From assembly GCF_018812025.1 (NCBI RefSeq), contig NC_063061.1, positions 3,944,001 through 4,008,000 of the forward strand: a DNA stretch of 64,000 nt, read 5' to 3'. Below, piece by piece: positions 38,342-51,321 of this stretch (the first letter of the stretch is position 1; the number at the start of each line of letters is the position of its first letter). Under the pieces are notes generated by a model. The model was given only the letters and a program-made list of their open reading frames with translations. It made no database searches and was not told the origin of the DNA. Source of the DNA: Megalobrama amblycephala. Its lineage: Eukaryota; Chordata; Actinopteri; Cypriniformes; Xenocyprididae. The position numbers were made by a program, and so were the translations under genes.

Positions 38342-39650
38342 TGCTGTTAGAGCAAAGGAGACATTTTAGGAACACCACAGGGATCTAAATATCTTCTTTT
38401 AATTATTATAAGCCTATAAAGACATTTCATATTGCGTCCAATTGATGTAACCAGTGTGCGAATTATTCCAGGGGGTCTGTACCCCTAATAAAGGCTTGAC
38501 TTCCTCACAAAGAAAACAAAAGATCTCTGTGTAAAGGATCTTAAAAGTATGTATTTTTACGTTTCAGTATAACCTCAAAAGTTACATTTAGTCGTTCAAA
38601 TCGCGTGTGCCTGAAGTAACCATGGCATCACTAGTTGCTCAAGCAGTTTCTGTTAAGATCAGTATCGGACACACATCGACGAATTGACATATAGCCTAGC
38701 TAAACTAAACATTTCGGTTTTGTCTTTTTGAAGACTAAACGTCTTCGGTTAGCTAACTGTGGTAGTGGCGCCAAAGGGCATTTTGGTTTGTGCGAGGTCG
38801 AGAAACCTCAACAAGAAAGTTAGTGACAGAAATTTCTCAACCCCTAATCAACCCAACGAAGGCCATTAAATAATTCGCACACTGTGACCTACAATTTTAA
38901 ACAAACTTGAAATTATATTGATTAATCTTTGGTCACAGTTTACATTACAGAGTTCATGTAACACTAATGAAAAACATGCAGCACTTAATGTGTAATTATT
39001 TTATGAAGCTATTGCTATGGTTATGAATTAATTACAGCAACATGCACTGTGTAACATGGGCATCGTAATGTAAATTATTTATTCTTTTAGTAAAACAAAA
39101 TACATATTAATTTAGCTCTACATTACAAAGCAATACTGTTGAATCCTTAAAAGCTTTAATTTAAAATAATCAAACTTTGAATACATTTTCCAGGAGATTA
39201 ACTGAACGGCTACTAAAAAACTTTGTTTCAGTATTATCACACGTGAAATTATATTTTGAAGTGTGTACGTGTGTTTTTGGTATTTAAAGACTTATTTATA
39301 TTACTATACAATTTGCGCACAAGGTCTACCTTATGTTACTACAGTATCACATGAAATGTCCTTTGAAATTTGTGTACTAGCGTTTGTAATATTCGCTTGA
39401 ATGTCTTGTCAGATGTGACTGCATACATGGTGGAAATCACATGTTCTCACAAACTGTCACGAAATATATTTTATATTTATATTTTTTCGATCATCAGTTG
39501 AAGTGATTCTAATATGCAAAAACTGATGGTGTAAAGAATGCTGCTATTTGATTTAGCCACTGCAATGACTTTCACTTTAAACTTCACTTTACAAAATGTG
39601 TGACTTTGAATGTTATTTAATAAATTGTTGATTTTTTTTTTCAAAAGCTC
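38342..39650 (+). other. Probable 3' UTR of the POU4 gene
   Basis: AT-rich non-coding sequence after the stop. Candidate polyadenylation signals are AATAAA near 38,488 and AATAAA at 39,619-39,624, the latter followed by a T-rich/G-T tract. Which one is used cannot be told from sequence. Confidence 0.4.
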
Positions 39651-40132
39651 TGTGGGAGTTTTATTTTTTTATTATTTTAATTACACAGAAAAACAGGACA
39701 ACGTGTCTGGTTCATATCACGTCAATATAGGAGAAAGTAAATCTCAACAATAACATTTTATTTTTGTTAAAATATATACGCACTTGAATTGCACAATTTT
39801 CATCTTACATAAACTACTTACAACGAAAGCAACTCGCGTCAAAATCATTGTAATATCATTAATTTTTAAGACTTGTGTTGTTTTATTAATAAGCTTTAGT
39901 TCAATTGTGATTAAACATTAATGAACTAATGTAGACTAAACACCACCTAATTTAAAGAATATTTATAGAGAGAACAAAAAAATTAAAGTCAACTTTAAGA
40001 CTTTTTCCTCTTTTCTAATTCTGGTTGGCAACATTAAGCAGACGCCGCTGAATAATAAATGTCTGTCACGGCTTTGTGCAAAGGGATTTGAAATTATTAA
40101 GTAATGGCGATGCAATATTAATTGTATATTGG

Positions 40133-40221
40133 TATAAAACAGGCAGAGAGCTGAAGGGAGAGTTGTTAGTCAGGAAACGCTTCTTACAGGCTCAAGGGAA
40201 GGAGGAAGAGACGCTGTTCAG
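40133..40221 (+). promoter_or_regulatory. TATA box and possible non-coding first exon of an unknown gene
   Basis: TATAAAA at 40133-40139 is followed by about 80 bp of purine-rich sequence ending CTGTTCAG with a strong donor GTAAGA (GT at 40222). A fitting acceptor (TTTTATTTCAG) ends at 41745, followed by an ATG at 41,766 whose frame stops after 16 codons. No protein was recognised, so this could be a non-coding RNA, a decayed gene or chance. Confidence 0.3.
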
Positions 40222-40860
40222 GTAAGACGATGATCATTCGAGTCGTTTTTTGTCTGCAGTTCACTCTCATGTTTCAAGAAGTAATTGTGAAGTTCTGTTA
40301 AAGACTGTTGTTGTAGATGCTGTAGTATACAAAATGATGATGTTAATTAGATAGATATCATCTTGAGAAAGTTAGACATTATTTAAATGTTTGTATTTAA
40401 AGTAAAAAGATCGATAAATTAACTAACACGTTTCCGTTAATTATTTTGTTTGACTAAATGAAAGTTAGTTTTAATAAAACAGAAGTAATTATTATTTAGT
40501 TTTTTACATTACACAAAATGTAAAATAGTTGTGTATGGTGTTTTATTTGATATATACGTTTTGTGATAAAAAAGGGTAAAGAAAAGGGTAAAGATTTGAC
40601 AATGTATCGGCTATACAGCTTAAAAAAGTAATGCTCAACTATAGCCTCAATATAACTGAGTCAGTGTGGGTTATTCTTTTTCTTTCTTTTATTTGCAATA
40701 GCATGACATGGTGCACAAATTCGTTTTAGCATCTATCAAATATTACTTTTTAAGCATAATATTAACTAGTTAAATTTCATTCAAAATGTACATTTCTTTT
40801 ACGTTGTTCTCTAAAGAATTGTTAAAAAAAGGCTTAAAATACGTAGAGCAACACCGTTAT

Positions 40861-40863
<3 letters not shown>

Positions 40864-40913
<50 letters not shown>

Positions 40914-40950
40914 TATAACGTTGTTGCTAGTTAGTATATATATATATACT
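40864..40950. repeat. (TA)n microsatellite
   Basis: About 48 bp of uninterrupted TA (40,864-40,912) and a shorter run at 40,935-40,949. Confidence 0.9.
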
Positions 40951-41694
40951 AAAAGCACTGTATTTCCCCCCAGCCTAAATTCTAATCTTTCCTTACTGCC
41001 AAGAAGAATCATCAGTCCAAATTTATAGTTAAACTAATGGGATTATGAAGGAGGGTGAAACTCATTGGAGAAGACGGATCATGAATAATTAAGAGCAGTA
41101 ATACTTTTTTAATATCATAAACATCAAACAATGGTGTAAACCAATCTAAGTTGAGCACAGAGCAGTGGCATGTGGCCAGTGGTGGGGACTGAATTATAGA
41201 TGATCTGCTGAAAGGTAGAGGCCTATGGCCAGTAACTCATGTGTCATAAGGAACAGCCTATGGCACGCTTGAGGGTATGTTCAAGTTGCTTCAGTTAAGG
41301 CTATTTGAGTGTTCTTCATCTTTTCCCCAATCAAATATTATAAAGGGATGTAATTTGGAATAATTTGGAACCCATGGAATACTCATACTCTGATAATAAA
41401 CTGGACACATCTTTTTATTTGTTTCGTGAAATCGTGAACATTGAAATCTTCATAGGAACTCTAGATTGGAATAACGTCTTAGTAACTGGAGGGTGATTGA
41501 TAATTTGTTCAAAATTTCCTATCATTTTAGAAGGAATCATTTGGATTATTATCCTCCTTAATCTCTTGATAGAACATCTAGCCTATAAATGAAGAACATT
41601 TTTATATTCAAAGCAATAAACTCTAAAATGGCTATTCAAAGGCCTACATTTATTTTTATAGTACAGAATTTGAGGTTGCTAGAGACATGCGTGT

Positions 41695-41720
41695 CTGAGA
41701 GAGAGAGAGAGAGAGAGAGA
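41695..41720. repeat. (GA)n microsatellite
   Basis: A pure GA run just before the pyrimidine tract and acceptor at 41,745. A longer GA run is at 46,508-46,544. Confidence 0.9.
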
Positions 41721-42713
41721 AAGTGAATTCATGTTTTTATTTCAGAGCAAAGAAGATCTGACAGAATGAGGGTGGAGGCCATTCAACCCTCGGCAGTCTC
41801 TTGGAAGATGTGGTGAACCCCCTCTCCCTCTGCGGGACAAGCGGTTGTTCTTGCGCCGACACTCCGAGTCTGCGTATGAGAATGGCAGAGTTAAGACACC
41901 GGCGCTTTAATTATTCATACAGTGCCAGCAGCAACACATGAGAATGCAGCCAATGCGGAGGAAGACAGCGAACCCGGTGTGCTTTATTAGTCCGTTCCTA
42001 TCATCATCACACGCCAAGCCACCTTAGGCATTTGCCCGCGGTGTCTCAAAGCGATAACTCAAGGGGTTATCCAAGTGGATACTGTTACCGGGAAACTTGA
42101 GGCTGTCCTTCAGAGGTGAATTTTGGGCGCGTCTTCAACGGATTCACTTTGTAGCCTACTTCAATGTCAAGCTCACTCTCATGGCAATTCGTAACTATTT
42201 TACGTTTTGTCGAATTGGTGGCTAAATTGTATGAATTTGTAGGCTACAATCTGCTTACAGTTAGATTTAGGGGTAGATTTTAGTAGTTTTTTTCCGCTAA
42301 ACAGTCACATTGTACGAATTAAGAAATCCGAAATCGCAAACTCATAAAACATTAATGCTTAGGACCGTAAACCATCCCCCCCAGGTCAATATGAGTGAGA
42401 TGGCCAATCAACTCAAAGTAGGCGGGGTTTAATGTTTACAGAAGCAGAACAAGAAATACAGCGCTAAGCTTTAGTTTAACATTGAAAGAGAGTGAGGTAA
42501 GGTGTAAGGTAAGGTAACAGTAAGGTTTTTAAACTCTACTTCTAGAAAATGAAGAATGTTTTGCTTTTTATGTTTTCAATTGACCCTTCGCCAGGAGTTT
42601 GATTGACAGGCGATCTAACCAATCAAACGCAGAATCCATTTTGTCAGACAAAGCAGTCAGGGGAGTTAGCAGATTAACATAGACTTGAACTTGAAAAAAT
42701 GGTGTGTACTGAC

Positions 42714-43309
42714 CATAGGCGTAATTTGCGGGTGGGACTACCACTTTTTGAAAGGGTCGATATTGTCCCGACCACTTTTTGAAACCTCTCACGGCACGGA
42801 TATGTAATACAAAAGAAACACCTCTAGTTGATTATCAATTTGAGTTAATAATAGGCGATCTGGTGCTAGAATGTGTTGTTTTTGAAATCATGTTGAGTGC
42901 TTGTTGTCGCTGCTATCAGAGGCTCAACAGTGTTCTCTTGGCGCTCGTGTACACTGAGCAGTGTTCACACGGACGAGCGCTTCAATCTATCGCTCTGTTG
43001 CAGAGACTCTCTATTTGTTAGGTTGAAATCACAAAACAAAATAGCTACACATAAACGTATCCCTGCTTTTGATATACAATCTTAATGAGCATCTTTGGTT
43101 TTAATGAGAAAAAAAAAAATCATACATGGTTGGGGTTAGAACCCAGAACCTCTTGCACGCTAAACGAAAATGCCACCACCAGTCCATCAGGACAATCTAG
43201 GTAGCAATCGCGGATCCTCGTATTTATTAACTAATATGCATACTCTCGGAACTAATGGCACATACACATTCTTGTCCCACCCACTTTTTAAAACAAAGTT
43301 ACGCCACTG
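42714..43309. mobile_element. hAT-type MITE with perfect 8-bp duplication
   Basis: Ends CATAGGCGTAA (42714) and the inverse TTACGCCACTG (ending 43309), flanked by an exact GTACTGAC at 42706-42713 and 43310-43317. Subterminal GGGTGGGAC and its complement are also paired. No transposase. Part of its interior is related to 2,640-3,010. Confidence 0.85.
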
Positions 43310-43544
43310 GTACTGACGTCTTTCCTCGATTGAAACAACATTCCTTATGATGTTCATTCATGTTTATTTGATGCTATAAATTAACTAGTAGGAAGAGATG
43401 ATCGGTTCACGAGCCGCTTGAACTGAGTTGCTACAGCAATCTGTCACGACACTAAAGAGCCACAAAACGGTATTTATTGTTTAAATTTCTTTAAAAATAA
43501 CAAAATTTTAAATTTGATACTTTGTTTCATATCAAAAGTAACCT

Positions 43545-44623
43545 GCTCTGTTATGTCTGTCGAATTTTTGACCATTCTTCTATAAGCTCATTTGTGAGGT
43601 CAGGCAGTGATGTTGGCGAGAAGGCCTGGCTCACAGTCTCTGCTCTAATTCATCCCAAAGGTGTTCTGTCGGGTTGAGATCAGGACTCTGTGCAGGCCAG
43701 TCAAGTTCCTCCACACCAAACTCGCTCATCCATGTCTTTATGGACCTTGCTTTGTGCACTGGTGTGCAGTCATGTTGGAACAGGAAAGGGGCCATCCCCA
43801 AACTGTGGGAGCATGAAATTGTCCAAAATGTCTTGGTATGCTGAAGCATTAAGAGTTCCTTTCACTGGAACTAAGGGGCCAAGCCCAACCCCTGAAAAAC
43901 AACCCCACACCATAATCCCCCTCCACCAAACTTTACACTTGACACAATGCAGTCAGGCAAGTACCGTTCTCCTGGCAACCGCTAAACCCAGACTCGTCCA
44001 TCAGATTGCCAGACAGAGAAGCGTGATTCGTCACTCCAGAGAACACGTCTCCACTGCTCTAGAGTCCAGTGGCGGTGTGCTTTACACCACTGCATCCGAC
44101 ACTTTGCATTGCACTTGGTGATGTAAGGCTTGGATGCAGCTGCTCGGCCATGGAAACCCATTCCATGAAGCTCTCTACGCACTGTTCTTGAGCTAATCTG
44201 AAGGCCACATGAAGTTTGGAGGTCTGTAGCTATTGACTCTGCAGAAAGTTGGTGACTTCTGCGCATGGTGTGCCTCAGCATGCGCTGACCCCGCTCTGTG
44301 ATTTTACGTGGCCTACCACTTCGTGGCTGAGTTGCTGTTGTTCCCAATTGCTTCCACTTTGTTATGATACCACTAACAGTTGACTGTGGAATATTTAGTA
44401 GTGAGGAAATGTCACGAATAGACTTATTGCACAGGTGACAACCTATCACAGTACCACTCTTGAATTCACTGAGCTCCTGAGAGTGACCCATTCTTTCACA
44501 AATCTTTGTAGAAGCAGTCTGCATGCTTAGGTGCTTGATTTTATACACCTGTGGCCATGAAAGTGATTGGAACCGAACTCAATGATTTGGAGGGGTGTCC
44601 AAATACTTGTGGCAATATAATGT
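43545..44623 (-). mobile_element. Tc1/mariner transposon, inactivated and missing one TIR
   Basis: A DDE transposase on the minus strand. The N-terminal part (44548-43982) has the paired helix-turn-helix region (IPQSTVSGIITKWK, GRPRK linker, SSRTVRRELHGMGFHG) and the first catalytic Asp in WSDESRF. The second Asp lies in [11 protein letters not shown] and the third in DWPAQSPDLNP (43849-43631). A TAG stop at 43982-43984 interrupts the frame where the family has Trp, and a frameshift separates the two halves. The 5' TIR region (GTGTCCAAATACTTGTGGCA, near 44,595-44,614) is present; no matching copy was seen past the C-terminus near 43,545, so one end has been lost. Confidence 0.9.
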
Positions 44624-46310
44624 ACGAACTAGTCCTATGTTTTTTAAAAAGCTTTAAAAACCATATATTTCCATAGTAAATTGCCTGTATTGGCTGTAAA
44701 TGGTCTTTTGCATGTCTGATCTTGGTCGCTACAGGCTTGTTAAAGAAAACATAATACCTTTTTATGCATGTGCTTAAAGGCCTTAAAACACTTGAACCCA
44801 GATAATTTCTGCTCGCAGCTATATTTATTATTATTTTTATTATTTTAGACACGTACTTATATGGCACATAGAAGGCACTGGGACTGATAAAACACTGGGG
44901 GTGCAGGTTTTACCTCTTAAGAAAAGTAGGCTATGGACTATTTTTATATGTTGCAAAAAGTAATAAACTACTAAAACAATCAACATAATCTGATAATGAA
45001 AACTCTCATCGTGAGGACAAACGAGAGTAGTAATTTAACTAGTAATTTCAAAGTTTTTTGTTTTCCCTTGCCATCTTTAAATACCTTGTCAAATGATAAC
45101 ATTGTTTATTATGAAATGTTCTGATTAATAATGCTAAATGTATAGAGAAAAAAAAGTCAAAAGGCACCACACGTTAACTTGTCACAAACCTGGTTTAGTT
45201 AAAAGGTCAGAGTCATCTGTATGACAGATAAAAATAATTTGCTGTATTCTTGTTTTATTCAGCGTTTTAACAAAAGTATCTATTTTTGCTGCTCACCGTG
45301 TTTCTGCTACTGTTGTTAAAATAAGTGTGTCATCTGCAAGCGTGTCATCTGCTTAATGTGGCACTTTACATCTTTAGAGTGAGAGAGAAGCAACGTGGAA
45401 GAAGCAGAAAGGGCTTGAATGAAGCACGTTTGGCTTTAGATAAAAATATTAGAGGATGTAGTGTTGAAAGATCATTACCGTAAATGACCCTGAGCCCTTA
45501 TGGTGTGAACCGTTCCATTGTTTTGACACGGTTGCAGAAACGGTAAAATGGACAATAAAAAAAGTAAAAAATTAAAAACATTTTAATTCGATAAATATAA
45601 TAGCATCATCCCTATCAGATTTTAATGCTGAACATATCAATGCAAGATTTTAAAACGTCAATATTAATATAATTTAATTAAGACTAAAAATAGATAAAAC
45701 AGCTAATTCTGAAGTATTCTACAAAATCTTTGAAAGGAGTCCTTGTGTAAGCTGAGAAGAAAGTCCTTTTTGTTTACAATTGTAACAATTATTTCTTTGT
45801 GCAATCCTGAATCACTGTACTGTATGACTGTACTGGTGGGTAATCAGGGGAACATATACTTTGTTATGTGCAAAGACACTCTTTTTTTTTAACCCAGAGT
45901 AAGCTCAGGCTACGTGACACCAAAACTGTAATAGAGTTGACCCTGTGGCTGATAGGCACAGGTATCTGATCATTCACGCCCCTTTAAGCATGCCGGATTG
46001 TGGGACGTGTGCACACTTGGCTCTTGAATTGCCTTTGAATAATACATGCACCCATGCAGTGTGGTTATATATCACTCCACATGTTCTCATGAGCCCCCTC
46101 TATGGGACACAGGTCTACATTTCACTGCTATAAGCACATGTGAAAGCAAGGGGGCGTATGCGCTATTAAACAGTAGCACAAAGACAATTTGCACTAGAAT
46201 AGAAAATGTGAGGTGTTTGCCTATGTAGAAGTTGGTGCCACAATGATGTGTTGGTTGCAAGGGCACTTCTATAGTGTTCTGAAGGCACTAAGACCTCAAG
46301 GTAATTTTTT
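44624..46310. other. No gene recognised
   Basis: AT-rich intergenic sequence with short frames only. No paired repeat ends were found. Confidence 0.45.
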
Positions 46311-46317
46311 TCCTAAA

Positions 46318-46392
46318 AGTAGCTTAACTGGTAGAGCATAGCACTAGTAACACCCAGGTCATGGGTTTGATTCCCAGGGAACGCATACTGAT
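46318..46392 (+). repeat. tRNA-derived SINE head
   Basis: Contains a box A-like TAGCTTAACTGGTAGAGCA and a box B-like GGTTTGATTCC with the usual spacing of a tRNA-like RNA polymerase III promoter. The acceptor stem does not close, so it is a SINE fragment and not a tRNA gene. Confidence 0.65.
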
Positions 46393-46506
46393 ACCATTTT
46401 TTATACTGAATGAACTGTGAATTTAAATGGGAGTTGCAAAAAGCAACACTAAAGGCATGTCAGGTGTGATTGTTTTCTATTCTATATCAGTATGGAAACT
46501 GTAGAT

Positions 46507-46507
<1 letters not shown>

Positions 46508-46544
<37 letters not shown>
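46508..46544. repeat. (GA)n microsatellite
   Basis: About 36 bp of uninterrupted GA dinucleotides. Confidence 0.9.
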
Positions 46545-46547
<3 letters not shown>

Positions 46548-46799
46548 TAACAGTCCCATTAAAGTATTCAATACTAGAATTTGATCAAGGTGTATCAAAG
46601 CCTCTGTGATCCATTTCACATGATATATGCCCTGTGGAACACAGACAACACCCTCAAGAAAAAATACACTAATTCCTTATTATTAGTGAACATATCATGA
46701 AATATTTAAGAAGCATAAATTATGTATTGAATGAATAAATTAATGATTAATTGCTCCATGCATGATTATTAATCAGTGTTAACTAGCCAAAAAAAGCCC

Positions 46800-46900
46800 T
46801 TTTATTTTTATTTTAAATCGGTTCATGTGAGTACAGTGGTTCAATATTAATATTATAAAGCAATGAGAATATTTTTGGAGCGCCAAAAAAAAAACTATTT
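46800..46900. repeat. Diverged fragment of TTAA MITE family A
   Basis: The phrase GTGGTTCAATATTAAT followed by AATGAGAATATTTTTGGAGC matches the interior of the copy at 14,520-15,375 (near 14,735). The ends are not recognisable. Confidence 0.55.
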
Positions 46901-48287
46901 AGTGATGGCCGATTTTAAAACACTGCTTCATGAAGCATCGGAGCACAAATGAATCAGTGTATTGAATCTGCTGTTCGGAGCGCCAAAGTCACGTGATTTC
47001 AGCAGTTTGGCGGGTTGACACGCGATCCGAATCATTTCGGATTTCTGCCCAAAACCAGGTTTTGCTAAATAAATACAAACTTTACATTTCAAAATGCTAA
47101 AAACCTTTTTCTCCATATTCTAACTCTATCAAAACACAGCAAACCTGATTCAGAATCGAGTCATTCTGTCAAAACACTAGCACTAGTTTTCTATCCAACA
47201 TGAACATAAAGTCAATCAAAGCGCAATGACTGTCAAAATACTAACAGTTGATGGCATTACGAAAACTGCGTTACTTTACATGCAAGCCATTCTACATTTT
47301 TGGTTGAGGGTTGAATGTGAATTCTTGGCAACATATCAACTATCTAAAAGTGAATGAGTCAATACATTATAGAATGTACAATCGAAAAAAAGAAGAAGAA
47401 AGTAACAGAATTGCTCAGGGTAGCCACTGGTCAGATGGGTCCCCTATGCAGAACTTCATTTGCCCCCTTGGTTAAAGTTGCTTACTGAAGGTGGGGTGTT
47501 GATGGTGTCCCCTTGTTAGTTAGTGCTCTACGCAGACCACATATTCTGCATATATGGAACAGTGGTAGTGGAATCAGCTTTACATTAAACTTTTTACTGA
47601 AATTAAATCATGAAATTGCTGCCATTGATCAACAACAAATCCAACATACATGGCCTTTGGTTACTATTGACTTTTTATCTAACAATTCTGACTTTTTTTC
47701 TTGCAATTGTGAGTTTACATCTCACAATTCTGATATCCAACTATTCATCTCCCTTGCCCAGACATTATTTTTCTCTCTCCTCAAAGTTGTTCTGCATCCA
47801 CACCAAACAAAACCAATTCAAACAGTCCCTTTTTTACTGTATGTCCATGTAATGAAAAGAACTTCAACACCTGACTATGCCTCCAAATGATATTGGAAGC
47901 TGCAACTTAAAAATGCATATCAATTGTTTCAGTATATTTTATATATTTTTTCAATAGTTTTGAGCTGCTGTTGTAGCAAAAGTAGAGGCTTTATACTATA
48001 TTTAAAGATTGGAACATTAGGTCTTCATTTCGGACATGCTGTGTTTACAAGCATTTGCAAATAACATCAGAAAGATCCATGATTTTGATATTGGGTAAGC
48101 TTGTATAAAAAGAAAATTTAAGAATTTCAGTGTTAATTGACTGCATTTTGTGTGAAAATGACAAATTGTGTTAATAGCATGGTCACTAAAGATAGATGTT
48201 GAGCTAATTGTGTTTAAAGTTTTGAAAATGTGACTACAGATTGAACAAAAGTATGATAGCAATTGTAAAAAAAAGACATTTCTCCTT
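46901..48287. other. No gene recognised
   Basis: Intergenic sequence with short open frames that lack domain-like features. No paired termini were seen. Confidence 0.4.
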
Positions 48288-48479
48288 AAGGCCAATTCAC
48301 ACTGCACCAACAGATGGCAACATACACTTCTTTTGTTGGATCAGTGTGTTAGCCCTGCCCGTGCCTATCAGAGCTTGTTTTTGCCAATTGAACATGTGCA
48401 ATCGACACTCGTCGGGTCCTGGAGACATACTGTAATCTGGTGATTGTCTGCGTTTGTCGGTGCAGTGTGAATTGACCTT
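48288..48479. mobile_element. Short MITE with about 24-bp TIRs
   Basis: The left end AAGGCCAATTCACACTGCAC and the right end, its near-exact inverse, differ at two positions over 24 bp. It is about 190 bp long, non-coding, and lies 470 bp downstream of the cytokine gene stop. Confidence 0.75.
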
Positions 48480-48948
48480 TATATTAAACCTTTTTGGCAT
48501 CAACTTCAGTCAAGAACTGTACGGTTCTATATGGAACCTTCTAAAAGAAGCATTATAAAACTTCATTATTTAATGCAAATGTTACTTTAATAAAATATAG
48601 ATACCTGATACATAAATCAAATAGTTGCTTAGTATTTATTATATTGTGAGGTTACCTATTCCATCAGTCAAGTTTCTACAAGAACAACAATCTAAACATC
48701 AAGATACGCTAAAAAAAAGAAAAAACTTCAGAAATGCTCTATAAATTGATGTTTCAGTGCAAGTAAAAAAGATCAAATTCGTAAACCGAAATGCTGACAG
48801 AACTGAGATATAATGCACAAAATCTGTGCTTCACAAAAAAAAGACCATATTTAAGAATATATAAAAAAAAAAAAAATGATATACTGCTACAATCAATGTA
48901 AACAAAATATGTTAATAAAGACAAATAATAAATATGATCTTTTATAAA

Positions 48949-49807
48949 TTAATTTTTCTTGGGTTTGCTGTATTCTTTCTTGACACATTTCATGAGATTT
49001 TCCAAGAATTTATGCAGGGAGATTTCATCTTGGTCTTCATCAACAGGTTTGCAGGTGGTCTGAAAGACAGTAAATGTCAGGGTTATTCTACTCTGGTAGG
49101 ATGAAGGTATTGTACGGAGAAGACATCACATTACAGAGTTCAACTTACTCCTTCATGGTGGTTGTTATACATATGCAAGTTCCTCATTAGTTTCTTGTCA
49201 GTACGGAAATCGTCATATTTACTTAGCACAGAAACCTTCGTCTTCAGTTCTTGCTCAGCCTGGCAGAAAAAGTCATGCTGCAAAGATATTGAAATCACAG
49301 GTAAGACCAGGCCTCAAATTCATGGAATTCAATTGTTAGCATTATACATTAAATTAATAAATTATAATGCCACATAGGAGACTAGCAAAAGTCCATAAAA
49401 ATCTCTTTGCACAAACCCCAAAAAAAGGTTATTAGGCTCTGATCATGAAATAAATATGCTGGATAGTTGTGTTAATATACTAGTATTGTGAGTCAATGAA
49501 AATTCATCTCACCACACAGCTCTCCTTCTCAGGTACCAGTTCTCTCAGGAAGATTTCTTTTCCCTAGAAATAACAGGTAAAATGAATATTGCAATCATGC
49601 TCTGCTCAATATCTGACAGTACAGACAGTTTTGGCTTATTATAGTTACTATACTAATGTTAAATCTTACCTTGTGCTCCTTTGGGAGTGTTGTCATTGTG
49701 GCATTTAGCTCATCAATAAGCTCTCCCAATATAGTCTTATCATTCACTTTCAAAGAAGCACTGGAGACGAATACAGCGAAAGCGAGCAGTAGTATAGTCT
49801 TCATCAT
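48949..49807 (-). CDS. il4/13: IL-4/IL-13-like type I cytokine, four exons
   Basis: A secreted four-helix cytokine of the type 2 immune axis, expected to signal through IL-4Ra/IL-13R-type receptors and STAT6. Exons on the minus strand: 49807-49670, 49563-49513, 49277-49149 and 49059-48949. All are phase 0 with GT..AG introns, the four-exon phase-0 layout of mammalian IL4 and IL13. The product is 142 residues with a signal peptide (MMKTILLLAFAVFVSSAS, cleavage probably near 17-19). Four mature cysteines (62, 68, 109, 131) could form two disulphides, and there is one N-glycosylation sequon (N35-A-T). The C-terminus is basic (YSKPKKN). The start is the ATG pair after the TATA box; in-frame codons further upstream lie in the 5' UTR. 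It is next to rad50 in the same orientation, as in mammals, which supports the identity of this fast-evolving gene. Confidence 0.88.
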
Positions 49808-49888
49808 TTTGTCTGTCCGCTTGGATTTCTCAAGACTTCGGTTGCTTGAAGGCCAGAGGTACTTGATTCCCCTCTGCTGTACACCGTG

Positions 49889-49897
49889 TTTATATAC
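49889..49897 (-). promoter_or_regulatory. TATA box of the il4/13 gene
   Basis: Reads TATATAAA on the minus strand, about 85 bp upstream of the start codon, leaving room for a short 5' UTR. A cytokine gene with a strong TATA box is typical. Confidence 0.65.
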
Positions 49898-49959
49898 TCT
49901 CAAAAGCGAGACTTGGCTATGTAGATTTCTTTTTGCATCGTAAGCTAAGCGACGTTTAT

Positions 49960-51320
49960 TGGCTGATTATGCCGCGCTCAATGATTATCTTGATTGAAAT
50001 GAGATGTGGTTGATGATACTTGTCATATTGTCCTGATTTCCTGGAACTGACACTGACAAACTGCCAAGAAAGATCATAATGATTTTGAGTAGCAGGCCTC
50101 TAGATGAGGTGCTGAAGGCCGCATCCTCACTGTGTGCTTGTGCAAATAAGTTTCATTATTGCAAAATGATCAATTACTGATAGGTTTTGCTGCAAATCTG
50201 CATGTGGTCGTACTTGCTTAGTGCCTACAGTTGTGTTGATAAAGTGGAGATGAATTAGTCATGCAGATGACGCCATGAAAGGTCCAATGAATAATAACTT
50301 TTAAAATCTAATTTTAACATGTTGGTTGGCTAAACTCAAATGTTAAAGACAATTTTAGAAACATTATATAACTTGGAAAAAAAAGAATACTCAAGTTAAA
50401 ATGTATGATCAAATCAAATACCATCTAAAAACAAATTCTCTCAAAACTATTACCTTAATTACTTGAAACTATTCACTTTTTAGTGAATGTATGAAGTCAT
50501 TTCCCTCATGTCCTAGCAGAATAACCACAGGTGTATTTCATCACTTTAACTATGGACATTGATCAAATAAATAAATAAATACAAGTTAATTCATTTTTTC
50601 ACTGTATATGCATTATCATTTAATTCACTAAGATTTTTTTGTTTGTGCTTTTTTCTTTAAAATAAAGACAATTTGGTTTGATATCTTGATACATTTTTTA
50701 TTTTATTTTTTTCCTTTAAATAAAAAAAGTGTTAAAATAACTGCTCATGTTAGCTCAGGTCCATTAGATAAAATCAACAGATACAACTTTATTTATACAA
50801 CTTTATTTTTAAAGTATTTTTCATTGTTAGTTTGTGTTAACTAATGTAGTTAACCAATGAGAAGCAAGTGGAACCTTATTGTAAAGTGTTACCAAATATT
50901 GATACCAAATGTTTAACTAGTAATTTTAATTCTTTATTCATCATTAAAATAAATGCGCAAAATAAATCTTTAAAGTGGATGGAAAAGTACTGACAGCAAT
51001 AATTCAGAGAGAGCTGATAGAGACAGAAACACCACCAAAAATACTATATATTTGGCACAGCTAAATATACATTTATAATAAAGGTTTATGAGAATATTGT
51101 TTTATGTTCACTTAAATTAAAAGTTGTTATAATATTGAGATGTTCTATGATTGTTAATAAATAATAAATAAAAACATTCCATTAATTTGCTGTCTAGGTC
51201 TGGTTTTTAATTATACTGTAATGATGAATGGATAGAATTACTTATTTTATGCCCTGAAACTGAAAAGAAAATTAAATCCAATTAGTACAGGCATCAGTAT
51301 TGGTATCAGTGATACTGAAT
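49960..51320. other. Intergenic region between rad50 and il4/13 promoter
   Basis: No exon recognised. It includes a repeat edge near 50,818-50,893 (GGAACCTTATTGTAAAGTGTTACC) that matches 33,600-33,640 in the opposite orientation. Confidence 0.45.
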
Positions 51321-51321
51321 T

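Noticed and set aside
37834..38378. Several minus-strand frames across the POU4 exon
   Set aside because: They are shadows of the GC-rich coding exon.
43631..43849. Separate host gene encoding a DWPAQSPDLNP protein
   Set aside because: This is the third catalytic segment of the frameshifted Tc1-like transposase.
46318..46392. Possible tRNA gene
   Set aside because: Box A and box B are present but the acceptor stem does not pair and the anticodon arm is poor; more likely a SINE head.
49808..49903. Longer N-terminus of the cytokine from an upstream in-frame ATG
   Set aside because: It would bury the signal peptide behind a charged stretch and overlaps the TATA-proximal 5' UTR.
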